From Bryobacterales bacterium (GTDB lineage Bacteria > Acidobacteriota > Terriglobia > Bryobacterales > Bryobacteraceae): a DNA stretch of 39,323 bases. Numbering within the stretch: position 1 is the stretch's first letter; every line of letters starts with the position of its first letter. The notes beneath the pieces were generated by a model that had not been told where the DNA came from, searched no databases, and worked only from the letters and a program-made list of their open reading frames with translations. A program made the translations under genes and the position numbers. Shown here one piece after another: positions 24,383-32,428 of the stretch. The stretch spans positions 1 to 39,323 of the forward strand of contig PLDF01000464.1 of assembly GCA_003135055.1 (NCBI GenBank), in the 5' to 3' direction.

Positions 24383-25687
24383 ATGAGAAATGTAATCATC
24401 CTCGGCTCCCAGTGGGGCGACGAAGGCAAAGGGAAGATCGTCGACCTCTTCTCCGCGCATTTCGATATCGTGGCGCGCTATCAAGGCGGTAACAACGCCG
24501 GCCACACCATCTTCATCGGCGATAAAAAATTCGTCTTGAAGCTGATTCCGAGCGGCATTCTGCGCCCCGGCAAGAAGGCCGTAATCGGCAACGGCCTGGT
24601 GATCGACCCGGCCGCGTTAATGGGCGAAATCGACGCCCTGGAATCGTCGGGCATCGACGTCCGCGCCAATCTGTTCGTCAGCAACCGCGCCCACGTGCTG
24701 TTTCCGGCGCACCGCATGATGGAGAAGATGTCGGAAGGCCGCCCCGGCCGCATTTCCATCGGCACCACCGCGCGCGGCATCGGCCCCTGTTATGAGGACA
24801 AAATCGGCCGCCGCGGCGTGCGCATCGCCGATCTGCTGGACCGCGACGCTTTCCACGCGCAATACGATTCCGTAATGGAAGAGAAGACCGCCATCGCCAA
24901 GCTTTTCGGCATTTACGAAGAACTGGATTTCCGCGGCATCCGCGACGAATACGACGCCTTCGCCGATCGCATCCGTCCCATGGTCCGCGATACCGCCCTG
25001 CTGCTGAACCGCGCCATCGAAGACGGCCAAGCCGTGATGTTCGAGGGTGCGCAGGGCAGCATGCTCGATATCGATCACGGCACCTACCCGTTCGTCACTT
25101 CGTCCAACGCCACCGCCGGCGGCGCCTGCACCGGGACGGGCGTGGCGCCGACGCGCATTTCCGGCGTGATCGGCGTTTCGAAGGCGTATGTGACGCGCGT
25201 AGGCGGCGGTCCGTTCCCCACTGAAGCGCTGGATGGCGCGGGCGAGCGGATTCGCGCCCGCGGCCACGAATTCGGCGCCGTCACCGGACGCGCCCGCCGC
25301 TGCGGATGGTTCGATGCGCCGCTGCTGCGCTACACCGCGGCCATCAACGGCTTCGACAGCCTGGTGGTGACCAAGCTCGACGTGCTCGACGAGTTCGACC
25401 AGATCCCCGTCTGCGTGGCCTACCGCATGGGCGGCCGCGAGGTGACCGAAATGCCGCCCACGGTAGCCGCAGTCGAAAAGATCGAGCCGGTTTACGAGTG
25501 CATGCCCGGCTGGAGCAGCTCCACCTTCGGCATCGATTCGTACGACGATCTGCCGCCGAGGGCCAAAGACTATCTGGCGTTCCTGGAACAACGCACCGGC
25601 GTGGAAGCGGGATGCATTTCCACCGGCCCCGAGCGCAACCAGACCATTGTCCGGCCCGGCTCGCGGTTGGAGAAGCTTCTGTCTTGA
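24383..25687 (+). CDS. purA: Adenylosuccinate synthetase
   Basis: 434 residues, normal length. Makes adenylosuccinate from IMP, aspartate and GTP in the first committed step to AMP, in the cytoplasm. The GTP/IMP site QWGDEGKGK (D13, K16) and catalytic H41 in NNAGHT are intact, as are GTTARGIGPCYEDK, the VTSSNATAGG segment, the guanine-specificity-like TKLDVLD and the C-terminal GPERNQTI. The gene is flanked by decay zones and accessory genes, with no other purine gene in the window. No clear promoter was assigned in the repeat-filled upstream region. AAGTAGG 12 bases before the ATG is a possible ribosome-binding site. Confidence 0.98.
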   Translation: MRNVIILGSQWGDEGKGKIVDLFSAHFDIVARYQGGNNAGHTIFIGDKKFVLKLIPSGILRPGKKAVIGNGLVIDPAALMGEIDALESSGIDVRANLFVSNRAHVLFPAHRMMEKMSEGRPGRISIGTTARGIGPCYEDKIGRRGVRIADLLDRDAFHAQYDSVMEEKTAIAKLFGIYEELDFRGIRDEYDAFADRIRPMVRDTALLLNRAIEDGQAVMFEGAQGSMLDIDHGTYPFVTSSNATAGGACTGTGVAPTRISGVIGVSKAYVTRVGGGPFPTEALDGAGERIRARGHEFGAVTGRARRCGWFDAPLLRYTAAINGFDSLVVTKLDVLDEFDQIPVCVAYRMGGREVTEMPPTVAAVEKIEPVYECMPGWSSSTFGIDSYDDLPPRAKDYLAFLEQRTGVEAGCISTGPERNQTIVRPGSRLEKLLS

Positions 25688-25728
25688 GGGTAGCCAAGCG
25701 CCAGCAGTTGTAATTGCGGCCTGCGGAC

Positions 25729-25950
25729 TTAAGTCATCGGCTCCTCGGCAGGCGCCGCCGTGCGCGGCTTCAGCGGGTCCCATAACTCAACGATACTCAG
25801 TAAGTTGTCACGGTCGAGGGCCTTAACGCCAAGGGCTTCCACTTCTTACCGGACGCCTTCATCAAAAACAATCGCAATCGCCGGCCCCAAAGGTCCTCGC
25901 TTGCCGGTCTCGCAAAGCCTTTCAAAACGGGGGCAAGCCGCCAATGACGA
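25729..25950 (-). pseudogene. Protein-like reading frame interrupted by an in-frame stop, family unknown
   Basis: Translating the minus strand gives FERLCETGKRGPLGPAIAIV then FDEGVR, a TAA at 25846-25848, and in the same frame EVEALGVKALDRDNLLSIVE then LWDPLKPRTAAPAEEPMT with a stop at 25729-25731. Composition on both sides of the stop looks like real protein, so a nonsense mutation in the tail of a gene is the simplest reading. I cannot name the family and find no clear N-terminal part. It converges on purA. Confidence 0.4.
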
Positions 25951-26070
25951 TCGCCGAGGTGGAAACCGTACCCGGCCTCTCCAGTTACCCCGGCCGTCTG
26001 CCATCCGCAGCCCATGTCCGTAGGGGTGCATAAACGCTTTCGGGATTTCCTCGCGCGCCGGCGAAATCCC

Positions 26071-26145
26071 GCTCCCTCACGGTCGCGGCTCTGTCCCGGC
26101 TGCGGGTGTCTGCGAATAGTTACGGAGCCGCGACCGTTAGTTAGC
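26071..26145. repeat. Inverted pair of ACGGTCGCGGCTC repeats
   Basis: ACGGTCGCGGCTC (26079-26091) and its exact complement GAGCCGCGACCGT (26125-26137) form a 13-bp stem with a 33-base spacer, about 95 bases upstream of the esterase gene. The same motif recurs at 6937 and in the hairpin at 34756-34832. The rest of the 25951-26231 gap shows nothing recognisable. Confidence 0.7.
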
Positions 26146-26231
26146 TCGCGCCGATTCTCGCGCGTCGATTCTGATAACATTGACGCGTCCCCGGCGGAGG
26201 TGGTGTTGCCGGAGGAGCGAGGGCAAGTCCA

Positions 26232-27386
26232 ATGAGACCTCTTTCGATCATCGCGCTCCTGGCGTGCAACTGGTGCGGGGCACAGACGCCCGACGATTCC
26301 AAGCCTGCGGCATCCAACATTATGGGCGCGCAATTCCCGCGCATCCACGCCGATTTGCGAGTCACTTTTCGCGTAACTGCGCCCACCGCTCAGAAGGTAC
26401 TGGTGCAACCCGGCGGGGCCGACAACGGGCTGGGCGCGGGACCCTACGAGATGACTCGCGACGAAAAGGGCGTGTGGACGGCGACTACGCCGCCCGCGGT
26501 TCCGGGATTTCACTACTATTGGCTGGTGGTGGACGGCTTCGCCGCCAACGATCCGTCGAGCGAAACCTTCTACGGCTACGGCAAGGAATCGAGCGGGATC
26601 GAAGTGCCCGAAAAGGGCGTCGATTTCTATGACGCCAAGGACGTGCCGCACGGCGAGATCCACATTGCGTGGTATCACTCCAAGGTTACCGGCTTGTGGC
26701 GGCGCGCGTATGTGTACGCTCCGCCGGGGTATGACAGCGCACGGACGCGCTACCCGGTGCTGTATCTTCATCACGGATCCGGCGAAGACGAGACCACCTG
26801 GACGAAACAGGGCAAGGCGAACCTGATCATGGACAATCTGATCGCCGAGGGCAAAGCCGTGCCGATGCTGGTGGTGATGGAGACGGCATACGCCACCAGG
26901 CAGGGCGCAACACCGGAAGCGTCGCCCGCCGGACCGCCGCGCGTGCCCGATGTGTTTGAGGATGTTGTGATGGGCGACCTGATTCCCATGATAGATAGCG
27001 CTTACCGCACTATTCCGGACCGGGAGCATCGGGCCATGACCGGCACGTCGAGAGGCGCGTCACAAACGCTGCAAATCACATCCAAACACCTGGACCAATT
27101 CGCGTGGATTGGCGCCTTCAGCGCTCCTCCCATCGCCAATTTCGACGTGAAGACCTCTCTCGACGGAGTCTTCAGAGATGCGGCGGCGTATAACAAGAAG
27201 GTGCGTTTGCTATGGATCGGCGCGGGCGCCATGGAAGAGCGGATGCACCAGGGAGCCAAGGCGATGGATGAGGCTCTGGAAGCCGCCGGCATCAAACACG
27301 TATTTTACGAGTCACCAGGTACTGCGCACGAGTTTCAGACCTGGCGGAGAGACCTGCGCGAATTCGCGCCCCGGCTGTTCCGCTAG
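26232..27386 (+). CDS. Exported CE1/enterochelin-esterase-like alpha/beta hydrolase
   Basis: 384 residues. N-terminal signal segment MRPLSIIALLACNWCGAQ, a CBM48/immunoglobulin-like domain at about 35-125 (VTFRVTAPTAQKVLVQPGG, GVWTATTPPAVPGFHYYW), then an esterase D-type hydrolase at about 145-384 (RRAYVYAPPGYD, YPVLYLHHGSGEDETTW). The nucleophile is S273 in GTSRGASQTL, where most relatives have GxSMGG; the catalytic histidine is H366 in GTAHEFQTWR. Family members remove feruloyl or acetyl groups from hemicellulose or hydrolyse siderophore esters. With GH3 and sugar-acid genes nearby, a plant-polysaccharide role is the better guess. A GGAGGAGCGAGGG stretch precedes the ATG. Confidence 0.88.
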   Translation: MRPLSIIALLACNWCGAQTPDDSKPAASNIMGAQFPRIHADLRVTFRVTAPTAQKVLVQPGGADNGLGAGPYEMTRDEKGVWTATTPPAVPGFHYYWLVVDGFAANDPSSETFYGYGKESSGIEVPEKGVDFYDAKDVPHGEIHIAWYHSKVTGLWRRAYVYAPPGYDSARTRYPVLYLHHGSGEDETTWTKQGKANLIMDNLIAEGKAVPMLVVMETAYATRQGATPEASPAGPPRVPDVFEDVVMGDLIPMIDSAYRTIPDREHRAMTGTSRGASQTLQITSKHLDQFAWIGAFSAPPIANFDVKTSLDGVFRDAAAYNKKVRLLWIGAGAMEERMHQGAKAMDEALEAAGIKHVFYESPGTAHEFQTWRRDLREFAPRLFR

Positions 27387-27727
27387 ATGGCTGCGGGGAT
27401 GGACTAACTCAGCTAAGCTAGTGCCCGTTCTTCGCGCTTGCCGCAGTAATTCCCCCTCCGCCACTGTTGCACTTAATAACTGCCTTGGAGGAAGCTGCCG
27501 CCTTCCCGGCAGCCTGCTGGTTACGCGGGCATACGATTTCCTCCGGGAAACTGAGAGCGTTACGCCCCTTCGACGCGAATGATGGAAAACCACTTCGCAC
27601 GCCTTCGGCGCAAGGAATCTCTCGCCGCCCGAGCAACCTGCGGCAGCCACCTCTTCGAACGATGGGGGATGGCGCGTTCTCCGAGAGCTGGAAGCGCACG
27701 CCGACCCTCCCCGCGGCAGCCATCTCT
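27387..27727. other. Intergenic decay zone
   Basis: About 340 bases after the esterase. It holds a hairpin GCTGCCG-CCTTCC-CGGCAGC at about 27493-27513, related to the repeat cluster upstream of purA. The minus-strand frames that follow the SDR start below are not protein-like beyond its first 20 codons. Confidence 0.45.
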
Positions 27728-27783
27728 TCGCGCAGAACGCCTTGCCCAGCCATGCCGCCGGCGCCGAATAAAACGATCTTCAT
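27728..27783 (-). pseudogene. N-terminal stub of an NAD(P)-binding SDR/NmrA-like gene
   Basis: MKIVLFGAGGMAGQGVLRE is the first strand, the Gly-rich Rossmann loop and the first helix of an SDR/NmrA-type protein (GATGMVGQGVLRE in intact relatives). The match stops after about 19 codons. The ATG overlaps the stop of the Fic remnant (ATGA), so both were once in one operon. Confidence 0.6.
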
Positions 27784-28259
27784 CGGATGACGTCCCAACG
27801 CGCACCGCGCCCTCGACCCACGAGCCGGGTTTGGCCGGCCTTCTTCATTTGCGCCAGAACTTTCTTAATCGGTTGTGAACTGGCCGCCGGCAACTGCGCC
27901 GCCATGTCGGCCAACGTGAAAGGCACCATTTGCGCAAGCACGGTTTGGCGAACCAGATCGCTCTGGGCGGGCCGCGCCTCGACCGACTCGACCTGGCGCT
28001 CAAACTCCTTGTAGGCGGCTCGGAGCGTACTCAAGAAATAATTCCACCACGGAACGATCTCGTTCTTACCTTCGTACCAACCCTGTGAGCACAGTTTCAG
28101 CACGCGGCAGTACTCCTCCTTGCTCTCTTCGATCAGTCTCTCCAGGCTGATGTACAGGGACACCCGAAAGCCTTGCGATTGAAGCAGCAACGAAGTCGCA
28201 AGCCGCGAAACGCGGCCATTTCCGTTACGGAAGGGGTGGATACATTGGCTTTGTGCTCC
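27780..28259 (-). pseudogene. 5'-truncated Fic-domain protein
   Basis: The frame encodes SQC then the Fic signature HPFRNGNGR (28238-28212) and a normal C-terminal part: SLLLQSQGFRVSLYISLERL, the EGKNEIVPWWNYFLSTLR block and a winged-helix-like end LVRQTVLAQMVPFTLADMAAQLP, with a stop at 27780. The catalytic histidine and the phosphate-binding loop are intact. The N-terminal half of the Fic fold is gone: upstream of about 28260 the DNA becomes AT-rich and unrelated (CTTAATTAAGTACG), and there is no plausible start before the HPF motif. Fic proteins transfer AMP or other nucleotide moieties to proteins; this copy should be inactive. Confidence 0.8.
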
Positions 28260-28965
28260 TCCTTAATTAAGTACGTCATTAATAGACATTTCCCATGATA
28301 GACTTGATAATAAATGCTTTTGAGCATACTGTTGATTCATGCGGTCGACTAAATTGATCCTGCAATAGATTCGTATTATTCAGGAAATTGATCGCGCCGC
28401 CAGTCGCTCACGTTTTGCGCGAAATCCCCCGATGAGGGCCAGGCGCTGTTTCAGGCGCATCAGCCGCGGATCGCCGCAGCATCGAGGCGCCAGCCATAAC
28501 GTTCACGGAGGAACAACTCGTCGCGCGCGTCGGCGGCCTTGTCGAAGCCGCGGCACGCCACAGGCCCGACGAGCAACTGTGGGAAACGGCCGATCCGAGC
28601 TCGCCGCAAGTCATGTGGCCATGCTAAGCGCCGGCGAGATTGAGCAGGCTTTTCCCCCACCAACGCAAGGCGGCGCCGTATGGCGTAACCGTGCGCGCGC
28701 GGGACGTGCCCTTGCGCGTTGCCTGATTGAGCAGGTTTCCGCCGGCGGGCGGTTCGTCGTGGCGGCGTGACCAAGAATTTGTGCGACGGACTTCCCCCGC
28801 CAGCGCTCTAATTCCCGATAGTAACCGCTCAAGACCTGTTAGAAATCATCATGATACCAGCCTTATGATTGCCGCTCCCACCGTGCCGTGGTGGCGATTT
28901 TATATCAATAATTAATAGTCAATAGATATTATTTGCACAATAGATTAATGTGACATACTCTTGAT
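28260..28965. other. AT-rich junction and gene-fragment zone
   Basis: Two AT-rich blocks (about 28260-28385 and 28830-28965) differ sharply from the GC-rich surroundings. Between them, plus-strand positions 28464-28626 read DRRSIEAPAITFTEEQLVAR followed by 30 more protein-like residues to a TAA. Minus-strand positions from about 28830 read GYYRELERWRGKSVAQILGH. Both look like pieces of genes, but I cannot assign families. No intact gene is seen. Confidence 0.4.
28933..28959 (+). promoter_or_regulatory. Possible promoter of the small Cys protein gene
   Basis: TTGCAC (28933-28938) and CATACT (28954-28959) are separated by 15 bases, shorter than the usual 17, in an AT-rich stretch ending at the ATG at 28966. 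If used, the transcript would be nearly leaderless. Confidence 0.25.
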
Positions 28966-29256
28966 ATGACCTTACCGGTAGTACTGAACGTTCCGCACTT
29001 CGGAGTGGATCCGTTAGTGCCCGAAGACGGTTTCACAAGGGGCAACCCATTGCTTCGGATGTGGCAATCCGTAAAGCGCCAGATCGTAGACGACGTTCCC
29101 GAATCCCTCGCACTTTGCCAGTTCGATTGCCCCAGGGCGCAGTGCACGCAGGATGCATGGCACGCCTGCGATCGGCGAATTCGCAAAAGCGCCGGAGAAT
29201 TAATCTTCGCCTCGCCGGTTGGGAAGCCGGCTCCTTACCGAATATTCACGCATTGA
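28966..29256 (+). CDS. Small cysteine-motif protein, hypothetical
   Basis: 96 residues from the ATG at 28966. The core WQSVKRQIVDDVPESLALC followed by QFDCPRAQCTQDAWHACDRR has four cysteines at 51, 55, 60 and 68 (CxxxC-x4-C-x7-C), suggesting a metal-binding or disulfide knot. It resembles short acidobacterial hypothetical proteins with the pattern VPxxLxxCEFDC followed by CxxxEWxxC, though I recall this only as a general pattern. No signal peptide. The last 15 residues may be run-on sequence. It faces the RraA-like gene tail to tail. Confidence 0.5.
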   Translation: MTLPVVLNVPHFGVDPLVPEDGFTRGNPLLRMWQSVKRQIVDDVPESLALCQFDCPRAQCTQDAWHACDRRIRKSAGELIFASPVGKPAPYRIFTH

Positions 29257-29363
29257 CGAGTCTGAGGCCGCCCCTCCGATTCGGCTTCCGGCATGAGCTG
29301 CTCCCATTCCCGGCGCGGAACATAAAGCGGTCGTATGAGTGCGTGCGCCGCGACGCTGATCGG

Positions 29364-30326
29364 TCAGCGGGAGCGTCCCTTGAGGATCTCCTCCACCTGC
29401 GCTTTCGCCACCGGCAGCTTGTCGATGTTGTCGCGGAGCCATTGCGTGAAATCCGCTTCGATAGGCGCCGACCACGCGGCATCGATCTGGCCGGCCGTGT
29501 ACTTTTGCTCCCGCAGACGCTGATGGCCGAACATATCCCGCAGATGCGTGATTTCGGAATAGTGCACCACCGACTCGGCCACTTGGGGAGGAATGAACAG
29601 CACGCCGCCATCGCGGCCGAGCACGACGTCGCCGGGCAGCACGGTAGCCATTCCAATGCGGATCGGAATATTGATGCCGATCATGGTGGAGTTCAACCTG
29701 GCGCCGTTGGCAAGACTGCTGAAATGATGAGATGGATCGTAATACCGGACGAACGACGTGAAATCGTCCAGTTCCTTCAGGCCGTTGATGTCCCGAACCG
29801 CCCCCTCATATACGATTCCGTTGTGGCTCCTGGCGTAAATGGCATTGCCGACGTTATCGCCAATCGACGGTCCGTCCTCCTTCAGATCGAAATGGTCGCA
29901 CACGTAAACGTCGCCCGGCTGGAGCATGTCGACGGGCCAGGCGTTCTGGCCTCCAATCCGGCCGTCTTTCTTTCCCTGCTCCTCAATTACCTTGTGGATG
30001 TCCGGCCGGCCGGGAAGCCATTGCGCCGTTAGCGCGCGGCCCACCAAAACCTTTTCGGGGTGAATCGTAAACCAGCCGTCCGCATATTCGTGGTTGAATC
30101 CCGCGGTCCGCAGCTGGGCCCAGGCCTCCTCCAGCGTGACCGACTTCATTCGCTGCAAGACCCCATCCGGCACTTTCGGACGGCCGTCCGCGAATCGCTC
30201 ACCCTTCCATTCGGGCGTATATTTGATCAGCAGGTCGCGAGTCAGGATGCCCGGCTGCGCGAACGCGGACGATGCCGCACAAAGGGCGGCCAGCAGGGCC
30301 GCAGTACAAAGTCTTGAAGTCCTCAT
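29364..30326 (-). CDS. Exported RraA-like (HMG/CHA aldolase-type) protein
   Basis: 320 residues. Signal peptide MRTSRLCTAALLAALCAASSAFA, then an RraA-family swivelling beta/alpha domain at about 90-290. The family core is visible: GDNVGNAIYARSHNGIVYEG (156-175), GAVRDING (175-182; R178 and D179 match the substrate and metal-binding pair of class II pyruvate aldolases), and VLPGDVVLGRDGGVLFIPP. RraA relatives include 4-hydroxy-4-methyl-2-oxoglutarate aldolase, oxaloacetate decarboxylase and sugar-acid aldolases, as well as RNase E inhibitors; the latter role is implausible for an exported protein. It starts 7 bases after the stop of the enolase-superfamily dehydratase, so the two form an operon. 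A retro-aldol step on the dehydratase product is the natural hypothesis. Confidence 0.88.
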   Translation of the reverse strand: MRTSRLCTAALLAALCAASSAFAQPGILTRDLLIKYTPEWKGERFADGRPKVPDGVLQRMKSVTLEEAWAQLRTAGFNHEYADGWFTIHPEKVLVGRALTAQWLPGRPDIHKVIEEQGKKDGRIGGQNAWPVDMLQPGDVYVCDHFDLKEDGPSIGDNVGNAIYARSHNGIVYEGAVRDINGLKELDDFTSFVRYYDPSHHFSSLANGARLNSTMIGINIPIRIGMATVLPGDVVLGRDGGVLFIPPQVAESVVHYSEITHLRDMFGHQRLREQKYTAGQIDAAWSAPIEADFTQWLRDNIDKLPVAKAQVEEILKGRSR

Positions 30327-30333
30327 CTCGTAT

Positions 30334-31608
30334 TCAACCTCTCTTCATCGGCTCAAACCATGGCGTGCCGGGCACCTGGGCCTTGCGCGCTCCGTCGTCA
30401 TTCAACTCTACCCCGATGCCCGGGCGCTCCGGCAGGGCGATAAAGCCCTTTTGAATGATTTCCCCTTCCTTCACCCAATTCCGCCATAACTCCGGGGAAT
30501 CGATCCAGTGCCATTCCTGCACCAGGAAATTGGGAATCGCGGCGCATACATGGGCCGTGGCCATCATCCCCAGCGGCGAAGTCACCGCGTGCGGGGCCAC
30601 GGGGACATAATACGTGTGCGCCATGTCGGCGATCTTGCGCGCTTCCAGCAGTCCCCCGGTCTTCTGAAAATCGGGCATGATAATGTCGGCGGCGCGCTTT
30701 TCGAGGATCTCGCGAAAGCCCCAGCGCATGTAAATATTCTCACCGCAACAGATCGGCGTGCTGGTAGACGCCCGGATCTCGCGCATGGCGTCGATGTTTT
30801 CCGCCGGCACCGGCTCTTCCAGCCACATCAGCTTGAACGGCTCAACTTCCTTGGCGACGCGCTTGCCGGTGGTGGCGTCGTAGCGTGCATGCATATCCAC
30901 GGCTAAGTCGAAATTCTTCGGATATAACTCGCGCGTGAATGCGATCTTCGCGATCATGTGATCGATTTCCCAGTTAGTCGCGGTCCAGTTCACGCGGTCG
31001 AACCGGGCGGGGTCGGTGGCGTCGTCTATGTCGATTTTGGCGGCCGTGAACCCGAGATCCTGAATCTGGCGGATGCGCGCTTTGGACTCTTCGTTGCCGG
31101 GGATCATCTCCTTAGCGCCCGAATCGCAGTAGATGCGCACGCGGTCGCGCACTTTCCCGCCGAGCAATTGATACACGGGCAGGCCCAGGGCCTTACCCGC
31201 GATATCCCAAAGAGCGGTCTCCACGCCGGTCAGGGCAGTGACGTACTGGCCTCCCTGCGCCCCGGCGAAAACGCCGGAAGTGCGGATGCGCTCGAACGCG
31301 GCCTCGATATTAAGAGGGTCCTGACCCACCAGCAGGCGCGCGAACGACTGGATCAGGGGGACGTTGCCCTGCGAAGCGTCGGTGGTTTCGCCCTGGCCTA
31401 TGATGCCCTGGTCGGTATAAATGCGAACGTGCACCTGATAGCCATGGACGCGGACCTCGGCGGTCCGCACTTCCGTGATTTTGAGCTTGGGCCGCCGGTA
31501 GGGATTGCTGGCCGACTGGACCGCGTGCGAAATCGACGGCAGCCCCAGCGCGCCCGACAACGGAAGAAGCGATCTCTTCAACAAGGACCTGCGATTCATG
31601 TGAAGCAT
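30334..31608 (-). CDS. Tat-exported enolase-superfamily (mandelate racemase type) sugar-acid dehydratase
   Basis: 424 residues. ATG at 31608 with AGGAGG six bases upstream. A twin-arginine signal NRRSLLKRSLLPLSGALG opens the protein, unusual because these enzymes are normally cytoplasmic. Enolase N-domain at about 42-165, barrel at about 170-400. Catalytic and metal residues: K191 in KIDID, D238-x-H240 in VDMHARYD, E264 in LEEP, E290 in GEN, D313 in PDFQKTGG and H340 in APHAVTSPLG. The DMH and APH pattern points to the galactonate/mannonate-type acid-sugar dehydratases, which convert aldonates to 2-keto-3-deoxy acids. Its start lies within the last codons of the collapsed receptor gene, and the RraA-like gene follows after 7 bases. 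Confidence 0.92.
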   Translation of the reverse strand: MLHMNRRSLLKRSLLPLSGALGLPSISHAVQSASNPYRRPKLKITEVRTAEVRVHGYQVHVRIYTDQGIIGQGETTDASQGNVPLIQSFARLLVGQDPLNIEAAFERIRTSGVFAGAQGGQYVTALTGVETALWDIAGKALGLPVYQLLGGKVRDRVRIYCDSGAKEMIPGNEESKARIRQIQDLGFTAAKIDIDDATDPARFDRVNWTATNWEIDHMIAKIAFTRELYPKNFDLAVDMHARYDATTGKRVAKEVEPFKLMWLEEPVPAENIDAMREIRASTSTPICCGENIYMRWGFREILEKRAADIIMPDFQKTGGLLEARKIADMAHTYYVPVAPHAVTSPLGMMATAHVCAAIPNFLVQEWHWIDSPELWRNWVKEGEIIQKGFIALPERPGIGVELNDDGARKAQVPGTPWFEPMKRG

Positions 31609-32369
31609 AGCGGACCTCCTGTCAGAAAGTGTACTTCAACCCCAACTTGCATCTGCCGCATCGAGGTCGACGTGCCGCTGACGACGCCGAACCCCTGGTG
31701 AGCGTTCGTGCCGGGCTGCCCCGCGAACGCCGCCCCCGAGAGGATATTCAGGTTCGGCATTCCCAGGTTCGGGTGGTTGCTGGAGTTAAACGCCTCGGCC
31801 CGGAACTGAAATGAATGATGCTCGTTGTACGGCATCTTGAACTGCTTATGCGCCTCGGCGTCGAGATCGGCGATGCCCGGACCCTCGATGGCGTTGCGGC
31901 CCACGTTGCCGAAGAAACCCGGTACCGCCTCGACGAACGCCGCCGGATTCAACCAACGGGAATTCTCGGCTTGCGGCAAGTCGGCCGCGGCCTCCGCCGA
32001 GACGGACTCGGTGAGCTGCCCGACTTCCAGGGTGAGGTCCGGACGAACCGTCTGCTGCACCTGGACCTCAACGCTATGGAAGGCTGCTATTTTGACGCCC
32101 CGATGTTCAGCCTGCACGCTGTAAAAGCCAGGCGGAACCGAAGGAAACGCGTAGTCGCCGGCGTCCGTGGAGGCGGTGGTGCGCACCGCGTTGGTGGCTG
32201 CGCTGGTGAGAGTGATCACCGCGCCAGGCACGGCGGCCGTAGACGAATCGGTGACTCGTCCGGTAATTCCGCAAAGCGTCCGGCTGAATGCCGGAGCGCT
32301 GAAAAGCGCAAACAGTGCGCCCACCAGGAAAGAACGCGAAATGCGTGGCCCTGCGACGAGGTGGCCCAT
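31596..32369 (-). pseudogene. Internally deleted TonB-dependent receptor (signal + regulatory domain joined to last barrel strands)
   Basis: An open frame of 257 codons from the ATG at 32369, preceded by CAGGGGGAT. It has a signal peptide (SFLVGALFALFSAPAFS), a complete CarboxypepD_reg domain at about 33-118 (GITGRVTDSSTAAVPGAV, LTLEVGQLTESV), and then, from about residue 132, the final 120 or so residues of an Oar-like barrel (SRWLNPAAFVE, SFQFRAEAFNSSNHPNLG, MRQMQVG). The plug and most of the barrel, some 800 residues, are missing, with the frame preserved. At the very end the sequence reads GVEVHFLTGGPLCFT; removing one G from a GGGG run restores GLKYTF and a stop at 31622, the usual aromatic terminus. 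It cannot be a pore. Its transcript probably still leads the downstream dehydratase and RraA-like genes. Confidence 0.8.
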
Positions 32370-32399
32370 GCTATCCCCCTGAATTTGTTGTGCCCCTGA

Positions 32400-32428
32400 A
32401 TTATGTACCAAACTCCGGTGTGGCGCAA
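32400..32428 (-). promoter_or_regulatory. Candidate sigma-70 promoter of the receptor-remnant/dehydratase/RraA operon
   Basis: On the minus strand TTGCGC (32428-32423) and CATAAT (32405-32400) are 17 bases apart, about 30 bases upstream of the ATG at 32369. Spacing and position suit a housekeeping promoter driving the three-gene unit. Confidence 0.45.

Noticed and set aside
24617..25783. 388-codon minus-strand frame opposite purA
   Set aside because: Antisense to a certain purA; no recognisable domain.
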